A stretch of 64,000 bases of DNA from NCBI GenBank assembly GCA_027625915.1, contig JANTQA010000057.1:6076001-6140000 (forward strand), read 5' to 3'. Shown here piece by piece: positions 47,061 through 59,457 of this stretch. The notes under the pieces were generated by a model. That model was not told the origin of the DNA and searched no databases. It saw only the letters and a list, made by a program, of their open reading frames with translations. Within the stretch, counting starts at the first letter, position 1, and every line of letters begins with the position of its first letter. The translations under genes were made by a program, and so were the position numbers. Origin of the DNA: Anaeramoeba flamelloides. Taxonomy: Eukaryota > Metamonada > Anaeramoebidae.

Positions 47061-49251
47061 CTATAAGAAATATTTTGGAATTGTCATTTTGACTTTTACA
47101 ATTCTTTTTTCTTTTGGTGCGGCTTTAAAAGTTTTAAACTGTCTTGTCATATTATCACCGATTTCTAAAATTGCTGCAATATTACCACTTCTATAAAAAT
47201 AATTTGGAGCTGACCATACAGTTACAAGTGAGTTATCAAACATATATTGAAATCCATCCATACACAATTGATGTGCTCTTGTTATTAAACTAAGTCCATT
47301 TGTTCTATTAAAATTTTTTACAACTTCAGAGCCAAAAATAAATCCAGCGCCTATAAATTTATGAATAAATTATTTTATAAAATATTTTATTTTTTAATTA
47401 ATCATTATTGAAATAATAAAAAATTTTTAAATGTTTAAATTTCGTTTTTTTATACAATAATCAATGAAACATAAATTGGAATATATTATTAATTTCTTTT
47501 TGTTCGAGGTTAACAATTTATTTTTTAATTAATATAAAAAAATCAAAAATTTGAATCATAAAGCAATAAATCTATTTTTTTAAAAATTTGAAAATGCAAA
47601 AAAATGATCCAATAAATTTAGTTAATGCAATAATAAATTTTAAAAGTAAGATCACTGTTGAGAGAAAAATGTTGGACACAGAAAAATGGTTGGACAGCAT
47701 TTTTAATTGCGAACATTACTGAAAATGATTTTTAATTTCAATCGTTTGTGAAATAACTAAAGAAAATAACAATAATCTACTTGTTAGTATAACGATTAAT
47801 GTAATTATACTTTTTTAAAACCTTAGCTCTTATAATCTAAAGCAAGTTTAAAAATTACCATTTTCAGAATTAATAGTAAACTTTACTACAACTATGGATT
47901 TTTGTTAAAACAGTATGATCTACTTTAGTTGTCAACCATTCAAATGAGTATTCTACACACACCACAGATTAATGAACTTGTAACACCTTTAAACCTGGAT
48001 TTATATAAAATTCACCTAGTTATCAATAGGATTTGATTTTCAATTTTACTAATGTTCCCAATTAAAAATGGTGTCCAACTATTTTTCTGTTTCCAACACT
48101 TTTCTCTCAACAGTCAAGTAAAAATATTTTTGTAAAATCACTTTTTGGATTTTTTTTTTTGAATGTTGTTTTTTTTAATTTTGAATTTGAAAATTTTCAA
48201 ACTATTCAGGTATCCCTTTTAATTATGAAAAAATTTCTTTGAAAATTAGGTTTTTACTTTTAAAAATGTAAGAAAGACTTATTTGATTAGATAATTTCAG
48301 GAATTTAAGAGTTACATCAAAAATTTTTACAATATCATAATCATCGTGTAAATGGTGAAATTGCTATAAAAAAGTAACAAAAAATTTTTAAAAATTTTAA
48401 AAAATAGAATCAAAACCTAAAAAAAAAGTGAAATTTTAAAAAAAATAAAAAAAAAAATCAAAAACTACAAAAAAAGTGAATTACAATTTTTGAAATGAGC
48501 ATTAGATTATTATTTTTCTTTTTGATAAGATCAGACTTTTAAGAGTTTATAATAATGAAAAAGTGAATTATTAATAAGATTTAATACTTGGTTGTTTAAG
48601 AAGACAAATGAATATATATATATATATATATATATCTATTTTTATTTTATTATTTGAGGTGAATCACAATTTTTGAAATAAAAACTAAATTTCAAAAATG
48701 TTGGATCACTTGATAATGATATTGGAAATGGTTTTGTTAGGTTTTATCCCATATTCTTGGCAAGATAAATTTTTCATTTTAGATCAAAATTATTTTTACT
48801 AATTTCATAAAATTGTTTTTTTTTCTTTTTCAAATTTTTGTTTTTCTTTTTATTTATTTTTTCTTTTATTTAGATTCTTTTACTTTTTAAAGAAGAACAA
48901 GTTATAAGAAAAAAAGATCTTCGAAAATACCAATAAACACTAAGAAAAAAGTGTGAAAGCAATGTCTTTTAACGTGCATGTATATATTAGCAAAAAATCT
49001 TATTGTTAACCTTTTTTCAATGAAATTCAGGATAGAAAAATCTATAATGCTTATTTCAAAAATTGTAACTCATTTTTTTTGTAGTTTTTGATTTTTTTTT
49101 TTATTTTTTTTGAAATTTCACTTTTTTCTTAGGTTTTGATTTTATTTTTTTATCATTTTTAAAAGATCAGAAACAAAGTATGTGTTTATAATAATTAAAG
49201 AATAAATTATTAATAAGATTTAATACTTTTTTTTAGCTTTTGGATACCAAA

Positions 49252-49290
<39 letters not shown>

Positions 49291-52200
49291 AATATTTCAG
49301 ATGATTCACAATTTTTGAAATGGAGTTTAGTTTAGAATCAAAAGGAAAAATAAAAAGAATAATTCAGAATTTATGAGAATTATTTTGCATAAAAAATGAA
49401 TAATATATTTCAGAAAAGTTTAATTCAAAATATAATATTTGAATAAATAATTTAAATGTAATTTATTATTGTTTTTGCTTTCATATTGAAGAAAAATGAT
49501 AATTAGATATATCAGTGACCTCAAAAACTTAGGAAACCGTATTTAAAAAAAAGAAGCACAGTGAATATCCCATAAAAGTCACAATAACTTTCACTATTAC
49601 AAAAAAATTTTTGAATATTTAAAAACTCAATTGCAACAGTGTTTGAAAAAAAAGAGTTTATTCCAAGTATATTTTCACTTAAAACAACTTATAATTGTTA
49701 AAAAAGTGAATTTTTTTCGAACTTTTAAAAGAGTTAATTAATCCCTTATAATAAGGATATTAAATGACTTCATTGTTTAAAAAGTGTTGTATTAAAATAA
49801 ATAGTTTAAAGAAGTATTGAAAAGTTTCGTCTGTTTTTTATCAAAGGGATTTTTTTTTCTTTTTTTCTTCGTCTTAAGTTGTCGTATAAGAATTTTGAAC
49901 ATAGCCCGTACCCATTAAAAAAATCAACAGATATAATTGTAATCGAATAAAAAAATTCCAAATAATTTGACAATTTTTTTCCTCTTCTCAGTTATAAAAT
50001 CATCTAATTAAATAATATTGAATAATTTAAAATGTAATTTAATTGAAAATTTTATTAGATCGTGGTACTAAAGATTTAATAATAGTTGAAAAATTCAGTG
50101 GAAAAGAAATTCAAATTTAATTTTCATAAATCGGTCTCTAAAATACAAAAAGAGAAGAAGAATTTTTTGTAAGCCCAAAAAAAAAAAAAAAAATTAAAAA
50201 AATTGGAATTGTGTAAGGGGTTGTTCATTAAAGTTTAATATATTTCTTAAATAATAATTTTAATTTTAGAAAATGATTTTTCGAATTGAATTAACTTGAT
50301 TTCATTTAAAAAATTTGAAAAATGTTTGCTTGTTATGAATTAAAAAAAATAGAAAAAAAATCATAATATTCAAATTTTTATGTTTAATATTTATGCTCAC
50401 TGTGCTCTTATTGATATTATTTCAATCCAGTTATTAATTATTTATCAAAATATGCTTCAAAAAATAAACTTAAAAAAGTAAAAGAGATATTTACCTCTAG
50501 GGGACATTCCCCAATTTTGAATAGATTCTGGATCAGACCAAAGCATATCAGACATTGGACCTTCATGTGGTAATTCTTGCTTACGATTAATTAATGAAAT
50601 CTTTATGAAAAGAATAATAAATAATAAAATAATTAATAATAAAAATTAATTATTAATTTTTTGAGAATTGAATATTTAAATTCAAATAAAAAAATGGAAA
50701 AATTTAAATTCAAATAAAACAATGGAAAAATATAAATTCAAATAAAAAAAATGAAAAAAGCAAACTTGATTGATTGTTTTAATCGATGGAGATAAACCAC
50801 CATGGACTGAAAAGATAGAATTGCCAATTAATGCTGTTAAGGAAAGATGATCAAATACTTCGGTACAATATCTCCACACATTACCATTACCATATTTTTT
50901 TACACATTCCAAATAAAAACCATAAACTTTTGTAATTTGTCTACATTCATGATTGCCACGAAGAAGTGAGATCCTTCTGGGGTTTTTCACTTTGAGTGCA
51001 AGAAGATATAGAAATGTTTCCAAAGAATAATATCCTCGATCAACAAAATCACCCATAAATAAATAATTGGTTTCAAATGGTGAGCCACCTAAATCAAATA
51101 ATTCAACCAAATCAAAAAATTGTCCATGAATATCCCCACAAATCTATTTGTTTTTGTTTTTGTTTTTTGTTGAAAAAAAAAAAATTTTTAATTTAAATGG
51201 GAAAAATATAAAAATATTTTCAATTAGCCATAATCTAAATAAAAAATTTGTTTTAAATTTTAATAATATTTTTCTTTCTTCGTAAAAATTGTTCCAAAAT
51301 AAAAATAATGATAAATTCCTCAAAGTAAATTTATTTTTTTTGATTTTTCAAGTTTTGGTTTAATCAACACATCTGATAATTTTTGGATTTTTTTTTTTAT
51401 TATTTTATTTCTTCTATTTAAAGATACAGACACTAAATTCAGTCATGTTGTTTCTAATTCCGAACTTTGAATTAGAGATATTGTTGGATCTTGTGAGAGA
51501 GCGAGTATGGACATTCTCTCAAGAATTATTTCAACTACATAAATTGAAGAGGAATTTAGTTCCAATTCTTATTCAAATTTAAAGTTCAAATTTTTACACA
51601 TATTGATTAGATCATGTATTCTCTGAAAATTAGTGATTTTTCAGAAACATAATCCTGATTTTGAGGTTTCTGTTTTAATAAAGCGAAGATTCAACCTTTA
51701 AATCTGATGTAGAGGTTGGAGTACAAGGGAAAGCACTTTTTTTAAAAAAAAACTTTTCGATTTATCAAAACACAAAACTTTCAAAAAAGTTTTAATTCGA
51801 GCAAAATCATAAAAAAAAAAGTTTTTACTTTTTTAAAATGACTCTATTTTTCCATTTACTTTTTTTTATTTTCCTTTTTTTTTTTCCTTCTCAAAAAGAA
51901 TTTTTTTTTTTTTTTTTTTTTTTTTTTATTAAAAAGTAGAGAAGAAGAAAAATAATCAATGTTGTGGTTCTAATTTGGTGCACAACTATTGAAGAAGAGA
52001 AATTCTGATGGTAATTTATCTTATCCTATTATCTACAAATGCCTTGTACTGGTATTAACTTCTGGCAATTGTGTTAACAATGAATTTCACTGGTATATCT
52101 TCTGCCAAGCCCGGTGTTACCCAATATGGTTGTGATTAAGGTGGCGATTTGGATATTTTCTACATAATTAAAATAGAAAGAAAAAACCAACAACCCATTC

Positions 52201-54992
52201 AATACTTGGTGATACAAAAAAAAATTTTAATTAAGTTTTACTTTTTTTGTTATTTTTTTTAATTTCCCTTTTATTTCTTGCTTTTTTTTCTCTTTTTTCT
52301 AGTCTTTGTTTAAAAATAATTTTTTTTAAAGAACCGATAATTGGCCGGTTGCAAAGTGTTCAACTTACAATATGAATACACATGATTCGATTCCTCTTAA
52401 CTAATTATTTATGATTGTTTATCATTTTCTCAAAAAGTTACAAAAAACACCAAGGTTGTTATTTTAACCAATAATCGGGATTTATTCTTACTAGAGTCAC
52501 AAATTCTTTGAAGGAATTGTCTGACCGATTTGAATCTTTTTGAATAGTATAAAAATTGAACAGGAATTGGGATTGGAACAAAATTCCTCTCAATTTATTG
52601 AGTTGAAACAATTCTTGAGGGAATTGACCAGATTCGCTCTCTCACTTGGTTAAACAATATCTCGAATTCAAATTAGGAACTCAGGAAGTGCTGTCAAGTT
52701 CTGTAGAGTGCCGGTTCTTTTCTTGGGGTTTTCTGTTTTATCTGTTAAGTGTTCTGGGTTTTTTTGAGGTTTTCTATTTTATTTGGAAAATCTATTGATT
52801 TTCCACATAAATAGAAAACTCAAAAAAACCGAACGAAAATCTATTAATTTTACACATAAATAGAAAACTCAAAAAAACCTAACGAAAATCTATTGATTTT
52901 ACACATAAACAGAAAATTCAAGAAAACCTAACAGAAAATCCCATCAAGTGTCTAGTTTTCCCAGAATTCAGAAGAATATAGAAAAATCAAAGATTTTACA
53001 CAATTCTTTTGAATTCTGGTAAACCGAACGAGAAAAAGGTGAACTTTTAGTCCTGGCTCTTCAATGATATATATATATATATATATATATATTGAATTTT
53101 CATAAATTTTGGTTATTTTTTTTTCTTTTTGATGATTTTTTTGTTTAAAAAATACCTAAAATTTTTTTTTTTTTATTTTTTGAAAAATAATCAAGAAACC
53201 AATTATAAATCATAAAAAAAATAAAAATAAATAATAATTATTCATTTGTCTAATAGAAATAAACATTTAAATGTTTTTGATTCCAATTCAATTTGAGAAA
53301 AAAAAAGATTAAATAATTATTTCAAGAAAATAATTTTTATAATAAAAAAAAAAAGTTCGTATCAAATTTAATTTTTTCATTGCTTATCTAATTGAATGCT
53401 TTTAACTTTTGTAAATTTTTTTTTTTTATTTTTTATTTTGAATGCTATACCCCAACACTAAAATTCGGTTATGTGTAGTTAGGTTTCCAAAACAAAAACT
53501 AACCCTAAACCTAGGAATGTCTTTTTATACTACTAATTTTTAAATTTTTGTTTAGGAATTTTTAATCAAGAATAATAATTTTTTTTTTGACAAATTCAAA
53601 AAAATGTAAAATACAATTTTGTTTAAATTTCAATTTTTATAAATTTTTTTACTTTGCTTTGAATAAGAAATGTTTATGGTTTAAGTGGAAAGAAATTTTG
53701 TAAAATTAGTTGGGTTTGGAAATATTCTGTGAAACGAAATTTATTGAAGGCCAAATGAACGAATTTCTTAAAATTGAAATTTAAACAAAATTGTTTTTTA
53801 CATTTTTTGAATTTATTGGTTCATTAACAAAGGATAAAGAGAAACAGTAAGCCTTTATTTTGAACAGTGCTGTAGATTAATGATATTATTTTTAAAATTT
53901 ATTTGTTTCAGTAAAAAATTTCCTGTGGCATCCATTTTTGACTATTTTTCAAGAATTAATGTGCTGATAAATTTTATTCTTGAACAAATAATCCAATTTT
54001 GATCATATTTGATCAACAAATCTGTACATAATTAGAAAATTAATCTCAAATAGCCTGCCTTTCTTTTATTTATTCCAAAGATTAATAAGAAACAAAAATA
54101 AGATCTGTTATGCTTTATTTGAAGTATTATGAAAAGAATTAAATCTTTCATATTTATTTCAACCAAAAAAAAAATTCAAAAATCGAGAAAGAAAGAATTT
54201 GAAATACTATTAATTGTAAAATAAAAAGATCAAAATTTTCAGTCAATTTTCCAAAACACACCTCCCAAGAATTAAAAAAAACTCATCAAAGTCCCCAATT
54301 CTAAAAGGTAAATTAAGAATTTAAACTAATTAAAGGAATTAAGTATTTGTAATTTGACTTGGATTTTAAAAACCTTTTTTTGGGAAGATGAATGAAAATT
54401 TTGTTCCATTTATTTTGCAACAAATAGGAGAAACAATTCTGAACACTCATCGTTTTAAACAACAGAACTTTTTTTTTCTTTTTAATCAAGCCTTTTTATT
54501 TTTATTTGAAAAAAATAAAAAAAAATGTGAATTAATATCAACAATTTTGGTTCATACAAAAATTGTTGGAAAGGTGTCGTGCTGTTTTGTTTGTTTTTGG
54601 ACTTTTTATTGGATCTAAATTAATTTTTTTTATTTTTTCACTAAAAAAATTTTGGTTAATCCAATTGCTAATAAAAAAGACCACCATAGAAAATTTTTTA
54701 GTTTGAGAATTAACAAATGAGTGCTTTATCAAAAGAAACAAAAAATTTGTTTCTTTTTTCCTCTTCTTATTTTAAAAAGATCTGGTTATTTTCTTTTGTT
54801 ATCTCAAAAATAAAAACGAATGACAAAGAAAATAAAAAAAAGTAATTTTTTTACAGTAACTGGTGGAACAATTCTGAGAACGTTTGCTTCTTCAATCAAT
54901 ATTTCGATCGCTTTATTACAAAGTTGTTTGATCTCATACTCTGAGGGTGTTTGACATTTCGATAATACTTCAATTATTTTGTCTATATCCAT
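47061..54992 (-). CDS. PP4-like Ser/Thr protein phosphatase catalytic subunit (PPP family)
   Basis: Four exons join in phase to 303 residues: 54992-54855, 51143-50766, 50600-50495 and 47350-47061; all introns are GT-AG. The family uses two metal ions to dephosphorylate Ser/Thr and works with regulatory subunits. All signature motifs are present: GDIHG (49-53), GDFVDRG (77-83), RGNHE (108-112), HGGLSP and RAHQ. The C-terminus is YFL, whose terminal Leu is carboxymethylated in PP2A/PP4/PP6. [18 protein letters not shown] and AAILE fit PP4 better than PP2A or PP6. One difference is that the usual PNYCYRCGN reads PNYFYRSGN, so both cysteines are lost while catalytic residues remain. Introns 1 (3.7 kb) and 3 (3.1 kb) carry SINEs, a DNA element and hairpin repeats. 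Confidence 0.94.
47655..48113. mobile_element. 458-bp TIR element with 3-bp target duplication, copy 2
   Basis: Inverted relative to the copy at 38106-38563 and very similar along its length. Target duplication TCA at 47652-47654 and 48114-48116. It lies in the third intron of the PP4-like gene. Confidence 0.75.
48365..49325. repeat. Compound inverted and direct repeat in the PP4 third intron
   Basis: Arms at about 48365-48515 and 49045-49165 are inverted copies (AATCAAAACCTAAAAAAAAAG versus CTTAGGTTTTGATT; ACTACAAAAAAAGTGAA versus its complement). A direct repeat spans about 48537-48690 and 49172-49325 (TATTAATAAGATTTAATACTT, then a (TA)n tract, then CACAATTTTTGAAAT). No coding frame and no known family. 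Confidence 0.5.
51420..51745 (-). mobile_element. tRNA-derived SINE, diverged copy 2
   Basis: Same orientation as 5050-5440. Shares GAATTAGAGATATTGTTG, GTGAGAG and TCCAATTCT. The head is degenerate (AGGTTGAATCTTC at the B-box position). It lies in the first intron of the PP4-like gene. Confidence 0.5.
52320..52690 (+). mobile_element. tRNA-derived SINE, copy 3
   Basis: Plus orientation. The head shows an A-box-like TTGGCCGGTTGCAAAGTG and a good B-box, GATTCGATTCC. The body matches the reverse complement of 5090-5440 over nearly its full length. There is no poly-A end; it runs straight into a stem-loop mosaic at 52685. Confidence 0.6.
52685..53040. repeat. Stem-loop mosaic repeat with internal tandem triplication
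   Basis: The linker GTAGAGTGCCGG and module 2 (TTCTTGGGGTTTTCTG ...) are followed by three 49-bp tandem units (about 52797-52940; each with ACATAAATAGAAAACTCAA and CTAACGAAAATCTATT), then module 1 (TTTTCCCAGAATTC ... GAATTCTGGTAAACC). It lies in the first intron of the PP4-like gene, next to a SINE. Confidence 0.6.
54204..54428. repeat. Dispersed repeat, partner of 5558-5788
   Basis: Same orientation and the same landmarks as 5558-5788. It lies in the first intron of the PP4-like gene, about 430 bp from its first exon. Confidence 0.5.
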
Positions 54993-57027
54993 TTTAAAAA
55001 ATATCTAGCCTGAATTTCAAAAAAGAAACTAAAAAAAAATAAAAAACACTCCAAACAATCTTATGACTTTTATTAAGCTTTCAGCCTTTTCAAACTTTCA
55101 AACTCTTTTAAAGGGGTAATGCTTTATAAAATGTGATAGGCTTTGTAAAAGTCAGCTAATCTTTTGTAGTAAAGATTTGTCTAAAATGTTTCTCTAAATT
55201 GAGATTACTTTGTTGTCCAAAACTTATAACGTCAAAGTTTTTTCTCCTATTTTGGATTTAATGGAAACTTTTTTGTTTCCTGGGTTGATTGTGATGTTAA
55301 CTTTTTCCCATTAATTAGAATCAGAAAAATTTGCAAGCTCAAAATAAGACTCATACTTTTTGGACTATATTAAAGAGAAGATAATAAGAGAGAAGTAACT
55401 CTAATTTACTGTTTTTCATAAAGGTAACATTGGGCTTATTTTAGCAAATATCCAAGAAAACCCTTTATCAACTTTAGGTAAATGAGTTATCATTTTTAAA
55501 AGAGTTTCTATTTTCCAATGAAATTTTCAGATTAAAAGATCTGATTCCACTTTTGTTTGCATTTTTGGGATTCAAAAAAGAATAAGAATAATTTATAAAA
55601 CAGTTTTCTATTTTTAGAAACAATCCCCTTTTTTCTAATATCGAAGAGTTGTTTTTTAGAAATAAAAATTTAAAATTTAATTGTATTTGAGAAAATAGAA
55701 GAAAAATAAAACAATTATTCAATCTCTGAAGGAGATTAAAAAAATTGATTTTTTATTTTTTTTTTTAATTTATTTATTTAATTTATCAAAGTTAAAAAAT
55801 TGTGTATTTTTTTCCTTTTCAAATATTCAGAGTACAAATAACTAACTGATATTATTTAAATTAGTTGTTTGATAATATTTATTAATTTTTATTATTATAA
55901 TTATTAATTTGAATTCTTTTTATTTATTTGAAAATCTGAGGATAATTTGAGAAAAAATAGTAAAACCTCTTAAGATAAATAATTATAATATTTATAATCT
56001 ACTGAAAAAATAAAGATTAGTTTATTAATTATTTATTTACAATAATCAAATTTAAAAGGATTTATTTAAGTTATAAATTGAATTTTCAAGGGTTTAAAAA
56101 AGAATTTTGGGTGAATTTTTAATTTTTTGAATGTTTTGGAATTTTCTCAGATGTTCTTTTCTTTAACAAAAGGGAAAAAATTGATTGTAACCCCTACCCC
56201 GAATATTGAAATTCTAATTTTTTCAAGAGCAAAATAATTATTGAATTTTTTTTGAAACCCACAAGATTTTTTATACAGAGTTATTTTAAAACTTAGTTTT
56301 GTTATTTTTAAATTTTATTGTATTACACTTTATTTTACATTACCAATTTCTTTTAAATTAGGAATTTTGTAAGCAAATTTGAATTTTTTCAATATTTTTT
56401 AGTTTTTTTTTATAGTTTTTTTTTTTTTTGTTTACATTTTCTATCCTGACAATAAAATCCCCCAAAAAAAAAAAAAAAAAAAATAATAATAATAATAATT
56501 TTTTAAATTTTGGTAATAAACTAAATTTTATTATAAATGGGCCATATTACATTTGAATTTGGAATTGCTTTGGTATTGTTTTTGAATTTTCTCTCTCACA
56601 ATGAAAAGTTTGAAAATAAATCATTTTTTTTCTTATTTATTTTTCCACGACAGTATTTTGTTAAAATGGAAAATGAAAAACTAAAATTTGGAAAGAAGTA
56701 ACATATGAATTAATAAAAAAAATGGGTTTTAAATATTAAAAAGAGATTAGATTTAGTTATTCGAATATAAGTAGAATTGATAAATTGGTTTTATTAGTTT
56801 TTTAAATTTTCTATTTATTATATATTGGTTATTTCAAAATAAATGTCCCAATTTTTTTTTAACTGTTAACTTTTTCTTTTTCTTTTATTTTTAGACAGGA
56901 AATAAATATCTCTTGAGTATAGAACTGAATATTAAAATCTAAATTTTTATATTATAATAGATAAATTCAATTATTAAAAATATTTAGATTCAAATTTTAA
57001 TTATTAATGGACCAATGATTTTGAAAT
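54993..57027. other. Intergenic, no gene seen
   Basis: Upstream flank of the PP4-like gene. It is A/T-rich with poly-A/poly-T runs (for example at 56462-56482). No repeat shared with other parts of the window was noticed. Confidence 0.4.
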
Positions 57028-57251
57028 AAGCAAAATTTCACAATTAGGGGCAAACTTTTTTATAATTATTTTTTTTTTGTTTCATTTGTCTTTCAAAAAA
57101 TTAAATGATTACACTATATTTATATTTATTAATCTATATTGGTTATTATTTCTAAAAAATTTAATAAAATACATTATTATTCAAAAAAAAAAAATATTTG
57201 TACAAATTTTTTTACATTGGACAATCAGTCCCTATTTTTGAAATTTGACTT
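57028..57251. mobile_element. Short TIR element, copy 2
   Basis: Starts AAGCAAAATTTCACAATTAG and ends TATTTTTGAAATTTGACTT, its near-inverse. Matches 23101-23323 throughout, same orientation. Confidence 0.6.
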
Positions 57252-57477
57252 AGAGTTTATATTTAATTTTACAACTTTATGAAAAATAAAAAAATTGACC
57301 AAGTTTTCAAAAACAATAATTCATTTCTGAAAATTCTATTTAAAGTCAAGTCTGGTTTTAGAACAAAATCTTTTTTGCTATTTTTTTTTTTTCAATTTTG
57401 AGATTATATAATTATTTTTTTTAATTTGTTATTAAATTTACTAGGGATATTTTTTTTAGTTTACTTGCATGAAAAAT

Positions 57478-58017
57478 TTATAATCCCAGAAGAATGTAAA
57501 AAAAAAAACACTTTTATTAGGAGGAATTCCAAGCTATTTTGGTCTTTAACAGATCAATTCACAGATTATTAAGAAGTTTAATGTCCGTTAAAAAAATATT
57601 TTGTTTATGTTTTTTTTTTTTCGGAAATCTGAATAATTTAGTTTATTTATTTTAGATTAGAAGTCAACTAATGAAAAAAAAGTGATTTTTAGGTTATTAA
57701 TGAAATTTTTTATTTTTGATTGGTTTTCTTGGAGCTTTTGAAAAAATTATTTAGATTTCTTAGTTAATTGAGGGAAATTTTCGATCAAAAATTCAATTTA
57801 CGACCCAAAAATAAGTTTTTTTAACAAATTCCTACTGGTTTATTAGTGTTACACTTATAAATTCCGATTTCGGGAAAAAAACAAAAATATTTTTCATTTT
57901 TCAACAAAAAAATAAATTCACAACACCAAAGATATATCAGTAAAGAACCAAAATAGAATTACTTTACACCTAATATAAGATAATAATTTTTAAATTCTTC
58001 TAGGATTGTAAACCTGA
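57478..58017. mobile_element. TTAA-type MITE, old decayed copy
   Basis: The left end (TTATAATCCC, then TATTTTGGTCTTTAACAGATC) and right end (AGAACCAAAATAGAATTAC, TATAAGATAAT, AGGATTGTAAACCT) are diverged versions of the arms of the intact element at 18554-19105, with about the same overall length. The inverted arms have drifted apart, so it is much older. Confidence 0.55.
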
Positions 58018-58878
58018 AGGTATGAGTCATTCCAGTAGAAAAGAATTTTTTGAAATAGTAAATAAAATTTTTTATTGTAAAAGTACATAATACCATTCAA
58101 AAACCAACCAACCCATGTAAATATGGATTGATATCCAAAAATCAACACCTAAAAATGAGGACATTTTGAGAAAAAAAATATCAAAAAGTCAAAACACCCA
58201 ATTTCCAATTTGAATAGCTGTGAACTTCAAATTTTGAAAACAACTATGTCAGTTTTGAAATGTCGCTCTTTGACACTTTTTGAGATCTTGGTGATTTATT
58301 TTTCTTTTTATTCATTTTTCAAATGAGTTATTTTTTTTGTTAGAATATTACAAAATCCTTTGTAGGTCAAATTTAGAGTGTTACAAAATAACCATAAATC
58401 AGATTAAATCAAATTAAATTGATTGCGAACTTCAAGTAAGCAATTTGTTTTTAATTAAAGAAAACTAACCCTTTGGAAACAACATGAAAAATATTGGATT
58501 TATTTTTGAAATTTGAATTTTTAAAATTTAAATTCTTCCATTGAAGAAAACTTCTAAATGTTTTTTGATTTATTAAATTTTTAATCATTGAGTTCCTTTT
58601 GAATTTTTTTTTTGATTGAATTCTTTGTAACAGAGAATTCTTTTTAAATTTTTTTGTTATTTGAATTTTGTCAATCAAAAGATTTATAATTTCACAATAC
58701 TTATTTTAGGATCGAAGTCGCTCCTTGAATCTCGAATAATCCACAGCCAAATGACTAAAGTACTAAAGTCTCAAACCTTAAATTTGTAAAATTGAAAACT
58801 AAATCAAATATTTTGGATTAATTATTTTTTGATTTTATTTTTTTCCGATTGACATTTTTCCCTAACAAAGTGATCAAA
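58018..58878. other. Upstream flank of the MAN1-like gene, nothing recognised
   Basis: No repeat or RNA gene noted. A Lys/Asn-rich frame on the minus strand (58451-58678) has no ATG at its start and no family resemblance. Confidence 0.35.
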
Positions 58879-59367
58879 ATGTCAAAAAAAATTACAAACG
58901 AGAATGTTTTTCAAACAGACACCAAACAAAAAAAAAGAAAAAAAAAAATTCCGCGTGAACAAAAAACAACTAGCATCAAGAAACGAAAAGTTGTCTCACG
59001 ATCAATAAATAATAACAGCAATAATAACCCCCAAAAAATAAAACCATTTAAAGAGAGAATAAGAAAAATTCGTTCTGCGCCAACCAAACAAACTTCTAGC
59101 AAAGAATTCACAAAAAAAGAAGAAAAACCACAAAACAAATTTTTACCTTTTTTTATCATTCTGATCCTTTTTTTATCTTCCATTGCCATCTTCACGATTT
59201 CTTTTTATTTACCAAGATCAATCACTTACTGCAACTCATTTAACAACCAACCAACACAAGTTGATAATTGCCAAAACTGCCCTCTAAATGGAATATGTGT
59301 AGACGGTGATTTCATAGTGTTACCCCAGTTGTTTGATTTTCTTCATTTTTATCAGCAAATACTCTAA
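58879..59367 (+). CDS. Probable MAN1/Heh-type inner nuclear membrane protein, first exon
   Basis: From ATG at 58879 the frame gives 162 residues. A very basic N-terminus with NLS-like clusters (KQKKRKKKIPR, IKKRKVV) is followed by a membrane segment (about 91-113, FLPFFIILILFLSSIAIFTI). Next comes a segment with YCNS and CQNCPLNGICVDG, which fits the opening of the Man1-Src1p-C (MSC) domain, normally YC...CxxCPxxxxCxxG, in MAN1/Lem2/Heh proteins of the inner nuclear membrane. The frame stops soon after this motif, whereas MSC domains continue, so an intron probably starts near 59305. A frame at 59458-59680 ending in a second membrane-like stretch before a GTGAGT donor could be a later exon. 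No LEM domain is visible. Confidence 0.5.
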   Translation: MSKKITNENVFQTDTKQKKRKKKIPREQKTTSIKKRKVVSRSINNNSNNNPQKIKPFKERIRKIRSAPTKQTSSKEFTKKEEKPQNKFLPFFIILILFLSSIAIFTISFYLPRSITYCNSFNNQPTQVDNCQNCPLNGICVDGDFIVLPQLFDFLHFYQQIL

Positions 59368-59457
59368 AAAAAAAAGAAAATTTCGATCCTAACCTACAAA
59401 TTAAAACAAAAATATACCTGTGTTAAATAATATCAATACCAATATCAATATCAATAC

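Noticed and set aside
54388-54618. 76-residue plus-strand frame in PP4 intron 1
   Set aside because: It overlaps a dispersed repeat and then becomes Phe/Lys low complexity, with no protein similarity recognised.
58451-58678. Lys/Asn-rich frame on the minus strand
   Set aside because: No ATG at its start, low complexity and no family resemblance; expected by chance in such A/T-rich DNA.
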